Shown piece by piece: positions 50,109 through 60,580 of a DNA stretch of 64,000 bases (position 1 is the first letter of the stretch; each line of letters starts with the position of its first letter). Source of the stretch: Serripes groenlandicus (lineage: Eukaryota; Mollusca; Bivalvia; Cardiida; Cardiidae); assembly GCA_031761405.1 (NCBI GenBank), contig JASEVX010000379.1, forward strand, positions 1 to 64,000. The letters are read 5' to 3'. Both the position numbers and the translations under genes were made by a program. Under the pieces are notes generated by a model. It was given only the letters and a program-made list of their open reading frames with translations, searched no databases and had not been told where the DNA came from.

Positions 50109-50342
50109 ATGAGCCGTTCCACCAGAAAATTATCGAACCGGATCAGCCTCAGCATGCCGCGCAGGCTAATCCGGTCAGACACGTTTCGACTCCTGTGGAT
50201 TTTCTGTTTAAGGAATCATTGCTCAATACCTCTATCCCCCTGAGACGGAATGTGTCGGACCGGATTAGCCTGCGCAGGCTGATCTGGATTGATACATTAC
50301 GCAGAATCCATAATGTTGTTTTTTATCGTGGAACGGCTCAAT
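50109..50342. mobile_element. MITE (GAGCCGTCCCGC family)
   Basis: Both ends present (ATGAGCCGTTCCACCAGAAA to GTGGAACGGCTCAAT). In intergenic DNA between copies B and C. Confidence 0.82.
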
Positions 50343-51493
50343 TATGTTGATAGTATAACAGTCAAAGCAATGAACAAACATAAAATAACAATCAGAAATA
50401 AAGTTATTATTGTTTTAATTACATTTAAACACATTTTACAATGCAAATACAAATCGAAAAGAATATCGTTATATAAATCACACGGGATCTGCATGTTCAG
50501 TCTTACTTGATGAACTGTCTTTCTTCGTTGAAAATGTCGCATACATAGACCTGTTTATTCTCACGTGATCAGTTCATAGGTAACCTTGTTTAAATACAAT
50601 CTGAAGCGAGTAATGTCCTATAATGAGAAGCATATCTATGTTTCCACAAGTCATTTTAATGCACTTAAATGACTCCACGTTAAACGACAAATGTTTAATT
50701 TCTATCGTCAGTCTGTGTTTTACCACGAGAAAGGGTTCACGAACATCGATCCTCATCTACCCACGGATTCCTCTTCCATACAGCAGTTCCGACAGAAAAT
50801 CATTTTACGTTTAGGCGAGATATCCAGAAAATGTTTCTTCTAGTTAAATAACTTATCATTTACGTACAGCTAGTGTTTACATGATTCTTAAAACTAAAAG
50901 TTTCGTAACGTGTCTTCGACATGTCTACCCACAACAGTGATGGTATCCTTTTCCAAAAATGAATGTCTCCAATTTAAACGACGACTAAGCCTGAGCATCA
51001 CACTTGTCTTGAATATAGTCATCTGTATTTAAACTTTGAGTGTTACTTGAACTTCCTTAGCCTGAACTAACTTTATACATTGACTTTCAGATCCAACACA
51101 ACTATTCATTTTCAAAACACGGCGGTTGACATACATGTTGACCTATCGTGTGTACTGAAGCGACGGCCAATCCGCAATACTTACACTTCTACTAAGAATA
51201 TGTTCGAGTTAATATTGGCATTTTAAGGTATTACGTCACACCAGATATACAAATTAAGTAGTAATAATCGAGAAATATGGAGTTGAAGTCGGAACTCTTT
51301 AGCTTCCGTATGTCGTGTGTACACAATGTAATTCGGCGCAGATTTATGCACGCGCGTGACGTCATTCTATTTTAGGTGAGGTCATTCATGAATGGACTTT
51401 TGTAATTTTGTATGTTATTTATTAAAACTAGTTAAAATCAATGTAGATTTACCTGAAACCCTTATTTTACATGCAAGATAAATAGAATAGTAC

Positions 51494-51620
51494 GTCCCTG
51501 ACGTAAGATATGAACTTTATCAGACTCGGCTGTGAGAAAGGATAATTGTCTCGCCAAAGGCTCGCCAATTATCAATTCTCCCAACCTCGTCAGATAAAGT
51601 TCATATCTTACGTCAGGGAC
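51494..51620. repeat. 127-bp hairpin with perfect 28-bp arms
   Basis: GTCCCTGACGTAAGATATGA on is mirrored at 51593-51620. The loop starts with TTTATCAGACTCGGCTG, as in the hairpin at 49900, so the two are related. Confidence 0.88.
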
Positions 51621-52962
51621 ATCATATTCTCTATTTATCGCTCCCGCAACGTAATATTCCTTTTATTATATACCTACGATCTATGAAGAGCGTAAACACT
51701 AACAAATATACAGATTCAATATATTTTTTATTTGGGATACAATTTTGTAATCTTGAAATGAAAAGATGAATGGCGGATGAATATTTACTACACTACTTAC
51801 GCCAGGCCCCTAGAAAGTATGCTAATACGTAACACTAACGTACGTATAACATTGTCAAATTAAATTTCCATTGTTTTGTTGGAGAAAATAACAACATAAT
51901 CTTTATTTGCTGGTTTTATTAAATTTGACACAAGGTTTTCGATACATACAAAAGAAACAATTTTCCTAAAAAGTACTGATTGTCTGCATATTTTACTACG
52001 TAGCGCAGATTCAAAACGCGAACCTCGCTAAAAGTAGTCCGCGCACTGTCTGACGTCACAATCTTGTATTTTCACCGGGTGTGGATACGGAATTTTAATA
52101 CGTCGTGTCTGAACTGCGCATGTCAATCTGCATGTATTTCCACCGGAAAATGTACAGGCTTATAATAAAATGAAATACGTTATGGGTATATTAGATCGGA
52201 TACAAACACTGTCATGTGATAAATGCATATAAGTACAAACCCAGCGATCACTCGAACACGTCGATTACTCGATGTAATGTATGGGTCCCTTTGAGTATGA
52301 GTTATCACGAATCCGCTGTATATCTAATTGTACTTCTAGATTCATTCGCCATTCTATTGTGTATTATTATTTATCGAAATGCCCTAATTCTGACAGTTTA
52401 GTAAGTGAAACGCGTGTTTGTTTAAATGATATATGTTAACCGATCTTAGCAAAGATACGGCAATCACAGATTCAGAACAACTTGCACGTCTGTTCTATGT
52501 ATTGCTGGTCTGTAATGATCAGGAAATGTCTCAAAACTGAACGTTTTTATTTCGTAGGGAGATAACTCAAACTTATATATAGTACCTGTATGGAATGAGT
52601 TGTTGTTCGTGACCATCAAATTAACCTCACTATTGTAGAAACACAGTATACTTATTTCAAAATTATAGATGCATTTTATTTACACTTAATTGAATTAAAG
52701 TGTTCAGTACTTTGAAATTCTCTTTTCGTCATTTACGTTATTGTAAAAATTGACTAATTGACTGACACAATTAGATGGATAAAATATGCGTTTACATGCA
52801 CTAATAATAAGATTAGATTATTGATGTCACCATAGTCACTCCAGTTCAATTACCTCAATGTCCGCTCGTGTAAATTGAACTGCCAGAGGCAAGCTTACCT
52901 ATACATATATAGTAGACTTTGAGCCCATTCGGCATTAGCGACCGAGTCAACAAGCATTGAAC

Positions 52963-53124
52963 CGAGTTGACTCGAGTGGCGTTCGTTTCAACACGAGACA
53001 GCGCGAGTTGACTCGAGTGGCGTTCGTTTCAACACGAGACAGCGCGAGTTGACTCGAGTGGCGTTCGTTTCAACACGAGACAGCGCGAGTTGACTCGAGT
53101 GGCGTTCGTTTCAACACGAGACAG
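52963..53124. repeat. 41-bp minisatellite, 4 units
   Basis: GAGTTGACTCGAGTGGCGTT starts at 52964, 53005, 53046 and 53087. Copy A has a single unit at about 10568-10607. Confidence 0.9.
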
Positions 53125-53619
53125 TATCCAAATACATAATTCACGGCTTTTTCATTATAATTTACTTCATTTTGCATGGCGTTTTACGTCACTTTAAACA
53201 TGTTTTCAGTTACATCACGGCGTTCTCTTATAAGTTACAAGTTCAACTATTTGTTTTATCCTGACACCAGAGCGTCAGTCGTAAAGCTAACCACACAATG
53301 CTGAGCGCCATTGGGAGAAACTATAACTATCACTTTTAAAGTCTTTGGTATGACCCTTTGGTGGAAAGAAACCTCGACCTCCTGCACAGAGGCGTACGCT
53401 GTACCACTCCTCCACTGAGGCGGTTTTACATATTTTAAAACAGGGTAAAGGACCGGGTTAACTATGAGTCAGCTTTAGAGAGTTAGCACATCGATGCGAA
53501 CTGCAATAATCTGCAACTTACGAGATCAAGATCGACAAGCTTCAAAAGATACCGTTCATTATTAAAATGTGCTTGCCGACGCCTGCCTGAACAACATTAT
53601 CAGAGACGAACTCAAGAAA

Positions 53620-53892
53620 ACGATATTTGTTGTCATATTTAAAACATCATCAGTTTACACACTTTCCCTGATACAACCAATAGTTTACACATTTGCAACA
53701 GATAACGCTTGTAAACACAGAGAGACAATGGGGAATACGTGGTAAAGCGTACGCCTCGGTGCGGGAGGTCGACGATTTTCCCACTGTGTTTACAAGCGTT
53801 ATCTGTTGCAAAGGCGTAAACTATTGGTTGTATCAGGGAAAGTGTTTAAACTGATGAAGATTTGAAGATTGGAATATGACAACAAATATCAT
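53620..53892. repeat. Inverted duplication with about 100-bp arms
   Basis: Left arm 53620-53719 and right arm 53785-53892 share TTTCCCTGATACAACCAATA and TTTGCAACAGATAACGCTTG in opposite orientation. The roughly 65-bp spacer resembles a degenerate tRNA-like SINE. Single arms occur at about 11541-11620 (A) and 35398-35470 (B). Confidence 0.82.
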
Positions 53893-54636
53893 TTTCTTGA
53901 TATTTAACCAGTACTCGCGTCGTAAGTGTGAACAACTCAAAAAAGGCAGAACGTGTTTATCACGGAATTCGAGCCCCGGAACTTTTGGTATGTCTTCTTA
54001 ATTGGTAAACTACTCACCTTTGTATCAACAATATTTTCCCAAATTATTTAAAAGTGGCCAAGTTTTTCCTTTGAAAAGCAGATGTCAAAACAATAATACT
54101 ATGAAGTTTAACGGTTAAAACCTTCGATGCTATTTTCACATTGTGTGGTCCGTATGACAGTGCCCTTTAACTCTGTCAGCGCCGATAGCAATATCGTGGT
54201 TTTTTTGCAATCAATACATATTGAAACCTGACATCAGCATTGTTTGCCTTTTAGTTTTAACACTATTCCAAACTCTTATTAAAAGAGAAATGGAGACGCT
54301 CGATTTTGAACATGGAAGAGTCTACTTTAAACAATTTGGCGCCGGAAGAGTTTTAACGTCTTGAACCACGTCATACAACATCCGACACGCAAAGGTTAGT
54401 TATTGATGACAATTACGTTCAGATCATACAGCTGTGAATCATCCTCTATTCATCAGCAGGGTGTACCATGTTTGTATGACTAGTTGTCTAATTTGTGGCA
54501 AAAATAAAACCCTAAAAACTCGTGGTATATTATCTATATCAATTTACATTAAATCACATGACAGATCTCATGACAACCTTGCACAACATCAATAATTCAT
54601 TGAGAAATAACGGTAATCCTAATCTAGGTTGACATT

Positions 54637-54891
54637 TGAGCCTTTCCACGAGAAAACACCATTATGGACTCTGCGTAATGTATCGACCAAGATCAGCACT
54701 TACACATTAGGCTAATACGGGCCGATACATTCCGTCTCAGGGGGTATAGGTATAGAGTAATGATTACTGAAACAGAAAATCCACAGGAGGTTTAAAGTGT
54801 CCGTCCGGGTTAGCCTGCGCGGCATGCTTAGGCTGATCCGGGTCGATTCTATACGCAGAGTCTACAATGGTTTTCTCGTGGAACGGCTCAT
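54637..54891. mobile_element. MITE (GAGCCGTCCCGC family)
   Basis: TGAGCCTTTCCACGAGAAAA to TCTCGTGGAACGGCTCAT. Orthologous to 12322 and 35838. Confidence 0.8.
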
Positions 54892-55690
54892 TTGTAGGTC
54901 ATCATCCATACACTCCATACACTCCATACACTTCTCCCTCTCGCGCCGTTGGTGGGTCTACCGTTTCTCGTCCGTTTTACACCTTATTCATTATTTGTAT
55001 CAGTCATTGTCTCTAGTTACCATCTATCCGTTTGTCAATCGTTATGTCTGTCTTTCTCCCTCTCTGCCTCCTTCTCTCATATCATGTGATTCACCGTCTA
55101 TCACATATAGGCCAATTTGTTATCGAGTGAACCGATTTTATCTCTACGTCATGGCTCCCAATTACTTCATGTACTTTGTATTGGTGTTCGTACACAGATA
55201 CATATGAGTGCATATCCTTTATTGTCCATTAGTTTGTATTCTAAGTGTCATAATACATGTTGAGTGTTGCTCTGGGGTAGAAACGTATGCGATAGTAAAC
55301 GAGCTATAGCTAACCTTACTAAATGTCGAAGGGTCAGAACGGTAGCGGGTAAACTGTTTACCTCGTGAGATATTGTATGAGTCGTCTGCTTAAAAAATCA
55401 CCAGTGTTATCTGAAAATTTGAAAAGAAACTATTTTAAGATTTAAAACAACGGTGACAAGTTGAAATTGCTCATATTCATTAGTTTCTCTTTTGCTCAGT
55501 GTCAGTCACATTATAGTCTATTTTTAAAAACAGCTTTAGCCGATAAGCTTCATATCTAAATAAGCGAGTCAATAAATATCTGATACATTGTGGGAAATAA
55601 ACAGAACAGGATATATATATAACTCAGCTTGAAATAACAACCTCGTGAAACGCCGTTTTGTTAAAAATAGACAAATACGCTAATTGGGAA

Positions 55691-55778
55691 ATGTTTCATC
55701 AGAGGTTTACAACATTAACAACGACGTTGTTTATAGTTGCATTATTGTGTTGGACATCAGTGTTGGCTGAGAAAAATG
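55691..55778 (+). CDS. Copy C exon 1: signal peptide
   Basis: Encodes the same leader as copy A (MFHQRFTTLTTT, core LFIVALLCW). Donor AAAAATG/GTAAG. Confidence 0.85.
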
Positions 55779-58700
55779 GTAAGAACCTTTATTTACGTGC
55801 GTTTTAACTATTTCCATTACATAGACGATACTTGAGGCATTTGCAGCTGACGGTGTTTGAAAACGTCATGAGAAAAGGAGAAATTACTCATACCATCGAT
55901 GTTTTCCTTTATGTTCTCAATCTTGCAATGTTTCATCTATATACGAAACGTATTCCTGCAGTTTATCTCCCTCTCAAACGGTGTCTCCAAAGAATTAGAC
56001 ATATGTCATATAATATGAAGGGCCATCTTTTCGCAGTGCTGCTACTGTATCAGCATGGACATTCTTATGAGTTTAGCCAAGTGCTTCTGTTTTACGGACG
56101 CGTTGCTGTCAGGATAAATAATACTGGTCGAACAGGAAAATTACCCAGGAAACGCCGTTATATAAACCGTCCCCTGAGAAAACCAACATTTTGGACTCTG
56201 CGTAAGATATCGACCCGGATCAGCCTAAGCATGCCGCGCCATAAGTTCCCGTCCGTTGTTTACCCTCTCACACCCATTTATCTCCCGAAAGTATAGTATA
56301 TCAATTCACATACTGATTGGGCACAATCGCGCTTAATTACTTAGAAAGAAATCAGTTCTTGAAACAAATCCTTTTCAGATAAAAAGCCCACCTATAAAGT
56401 AAAAGAGCACCATACCTTACTGGTACCATGTAACGCCACACAACACGAAGACATTGAAATATACTGGACCGAAAACAAGACAAGAAGTACATTCTACCAG
56501 GCCGGAAGTAACCTTATGTTCACAGATATAACCAGGTTTGACTCTGGCGATTACATATGTCATGCATATAATACGTCATATCCGGGAGAAAACGAAACCA
56601 ACAGCAACGTCACGGTTGAGGTGGTGACTGTTAACGTGCTTTGTAAGTTATCGTTTTAATGTAAACATTTCTTGGTGAGAAAAAGACAAAACCAAGGTCT
56701 GTTTATGACGTTACCAATTTTGTGTAAGAACAGTTACGTTGTTGCATCGTAAAGGGCTAGTTCGAATACTTCTGTTCGGTACACGTTTACTAACCATAAA
56801 GAAAAAATGTATTCGTAGACAAAATAAACGTGTCAACGAATATAGGAACATCTATCTGAATTATGATATGATGGTCTCAGAACCCTACCAGTTACACCAG
56901 AGAGTCTGTCCGTCTGTCAATAGCAAGAACGTGAGAACTAAGGTTTATTGTTTGACGATATCTGTATTCTGTTGATATAGTTCAAGGTCCATAGCAAGTA
57001 GTTACAAACAGGTATAATTATACTCTTGATCATGTAATCTACCGATGTATTACCGTGCATAACTTCAACTGAATATATTTATACAGACTGTCAAACAAAC
57101 ATACGTACTGCATGGTTCGAAAATGTTGTGGTGAAGAGTGTCGTCATTTTATTATTCAAAACATTTCGTAGTCATAAAGCAATATACAATGCGATCTATA
57201 TGTATCGATTCCAAGTCCCAACCGCAATTTCAAAGGTACATTTACACACAACCACAACAGTTCTATAGTGGCTGAATGGGATGCAGATACTACTAATATA
57301 ATTTGGCGTATACTCGTGTTGGTAGGAGCGCTTATACGCCAACATTCCAACACGCAAGGGCGACACAATTGTTGTTTTGGCGTACTGGAAGGTGCAGACA
57401 TGCCGCTTATAGGGCACATACAACGACAACAGTCATATTGGATGTATTGGTGCATTACGTTGGTCGTTCTTATGCTGTTTATGTGTAGTATATATAATAA
57501 TAATATATTGTAGTTGCTGCTGAGATTGCTGGATTCTCAATATATCCTACTTCTATAAACGAAAATCAAACATTTGATGTTACATCAAACATTGTGGGAA
57601 ATCCCGGCCCTACCTGGGAAATTCGAAATAACAACACAGGGAACTCAATAGTAACAGTAACAAATATAGCGGCAAATACTTCTTTATATGGCAACCATGT
57701 GAGATGTGGAGATACCGGATGGTGGGAAATCACGGGTTATAACAAGCTAAATAACGGCGTCAACGTGACACGTGGAGTGAATCTGACCGTGTTTTGTAAG
57801 TATTTATTGCTCTATCTGGGGTTTACGTCGTTTATAACATTATTTAAGTTATATCACGGCAACATTTGACTTATTCGTGCTTGGTAAACAAACTGGTACT
57901 AGGCTAGGAAATGTGCCTTGTCAAAGGGCACTCCACCATAGCCGCCTCAATTAAGGATCGAACCCGGGACGCCAGGTTCCAAATCCCCGACGCTCAGCAC
58001 TCTGCAACGGTGGATTTCGTTCTGTAAGTCAGCAGCATCTTAGACCATACAGAATAGAGGAACTTTACTCCTTTTGAATTCATGCAAGAACTTGCGTTAG
58101 CGTATGGTGTAGTCCTTTCTGAAAATAAATAACACTAATAGTGGACAATGTAGATCAAGATTACACTTATCCAATGTCCAGGTTGATATTTGTTTACAGC
58201 GGTTGCAAAGGCTACGAAACGTCGTGCATTACAAGAGATGCAAAAGTACTTTGAAACAGAACATGGCAATATGCGATGTAGCTGTAGCATAATTAAGTGC
58301 CGTTTGTGATGGTATTTCGTTTTTCATCACTGGATGTCATTTGTAACTAATGACTATTACCGGTATCATGTATTAATCAGTCGTCGTTTTGCAAGCCCCG
58401 CACACCTTAGTGTAATGGACGCTCGTCGTTACTACCATTTCTAAACTAGTCAGCTAACTCTTTTCCTCGCGTAGATGCATTATACGTCCCTGCATCAGAC
58501 AATTTTTAAAAACATTGTGACAGAAGAGGAAATTGCTCATAATGAACGATTTCTCCTTTTGCCTCAATGTATTGCCAACATTGTCAAAAATCTTTGAAAG
58601 ACACATTGCTAATCATATGCATGAATATTTTAAAAAAACTGATATAATACACAAATATCAGTCCGGTTTCCGAAAAGACCATTCTTGTGTTACAGCACTG

Positions 58701-60543
58701 ACAAGGTTAATAGATTCTTGGCTGAAAGATATAGACGAAGGAAAACTCATCGGCAGTGTGTACCTGGACCTCCGTAAAGCCTTTGATTTAGTTGATCATA
58801 CAATTTTACTCCACAAACTTAAACTTTATCATTTTAATGAATCAGCATTAAGACTTTTTAATTCTTACTTAAAAAATCGAAAACAAAGTGTCGTAGTAGA
58901 AAACAACAGATCTGATGAACTCCTTATACAATCTGGCGTGCCTCAAGGATCGATCCTCGGACCGCTGCTATTTTTAATTTATAGTTTCAAAGTTTCAAAG
59001 TTTATTAGCAAGCAAAAGACAGAACTGTCCATCATGCAAATACAAACTAAACAAGTAACATATATACATCAGTATGTTAAAAATATAAATCTGTCCGGTT
59101 CCTTAGTCAGACTGCTATGTATTAGATATGGAGAAAAACGATTAAGAATGATTTCATTTTCGTGCATTTAGTGTCTCCATTATGCATAGAGATGAGAGTT
59201 CTGAATATATATCATTATGTTTGAAATGCACTATTCCGTTTTCTAATTCATTTTAAAGGTGTATATCTATGCATTCATTACTATATTTATATTGTTGTAT
59301 ATACATATCTACAATTATCATTTTATTTTTGTGCGTGGGGTGTGCGTGCGTGTGCGTGCATGTGTTTGAACTATGTGTTATATAAACGACATTGTTTACG
59401 AGTGTGAAAACAATAACATTGATATGTATGCCGACGACGCAACATTGTATCAATCAGGCAAAAGTGTATCTGACATTCAAATCACGCTGCAAACAAAACT
59501 GAGCAATATTGGAAATTGGTGTAAAGTTAACAACATGGCGATCAATCCCTCGAAAACGAAATGTATGCTTATTGGAACAGCCAACAAAATAAAATCTTCA
59601 AGTAAACTTAAATTGACAATAGATAATGTAGCTTTAAACAATGTAACTGAACAAAAAATATTAGGGATTTATATTGACCAAACACTCTCATGGAACACTC
59701 AAGTGACGAAAGTCAGAACAATATTAACACCAAAATTTCATTGCTTAAACGAATATCTTACCTCATCACTTTTGACATGAAAACGATGTTCTACAATGCC
59801 TACATTGTACCACTGCTTGATTATTGTTGCCATATTTGGGGTACTTGTCAAAGAAAAAACGCAATAAAAATTATTAAGCTTCAAAAACGAGCCGCAAGAC
59901 TGGTTCTAAACCAAGCCGAAAGATCAAATTCCGAGTGTATTCTACAATCAATGGGTTGGCTTAATTTTGACAAAAGATGTCGTTACCATGCTGCAGTTCT
60001 CATTCATAAAACAATTAACAACATGACGCCGTCCTATATGAATGATGTAATAACAATATCTAAAAACCAATCGTATACTCGGAGATCACAAACAAACAAT
60101 GATCTTACTCTACCCTATATACCTCGCACTAACTACGGCAAAAATACATTTACCTTCTATGGAATGCGTGTTTGGAATGAATTACCATTGGAAATTCGCA
60201 ATATCAGCAACAATAAAACTTTCAAAAATAGAGTGAAATATCACTTACTACAAGAAAAATAAGACCCTATCCCAATAACAACTTAATTCAATAACATGTT
60301 GAATATCAATGTTTATATTTGCATAAAAGCAAACATAACAGTTCATTTGTGTCTTCCTACTGTTTTATCATTTCATGTTCTCATCTATCATTCACCATCT
60401 TAAGTACATTGTATCATAGTATCATACTAACATTCACCTTATTCAAATTGAAATGTAGTTTCTATTTGAAGGCCACATGGCAGATAAGTCATATGCAATT
60501 CATTTGTTATATTACTTAATGTGCAACCTTCGTTAAATAAAGA

Positions 60544-60580
<37 letters not shown>

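Larger units (their letters stand above)
49321..51659. repeat. Inverted-repeat-bounded segment with two internal palindromes
   Basis: GGAATATTACGTTGCGGGAG at 49321 on, continuing CGATAAA, is mirrored exactly at 51633-51659 (27 bp). Inside are two long hairpins (49900-50036 and 51494-51620) and a MITE. It could be one foldback element or two related ones in opposite orientation. No coding sequence is recognised. Confidence 0.6.
48871..52164. other. Intergenic region between Ig gene copies B and C
   Basis: Apart from the palindromes and one MITE, no gene is recognised. Direct repeats of ACTGGTATGATAAAC occur near 49450 and 49484. Confidence 0.45.
52165..55690. other. Duplicated upstream region of Ig gene copy C
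   Basis: A mosaic: 52165-53000 resembles DNA upstream of copy A, 53208-53600 resembles DNA upstream of copy B, and the rest resembles both. No coding sequence is recognised. It contains a 41-bp minisatellite, a 270-bp inverted duplication and a MITE. Confidence 0.55.

Noticed and set aside
55832..56296. 154-residue frame in intron 1 of copy C
   Set aside because: Runs through a MITE fragment and intronic DNA that carries stops in copy B.
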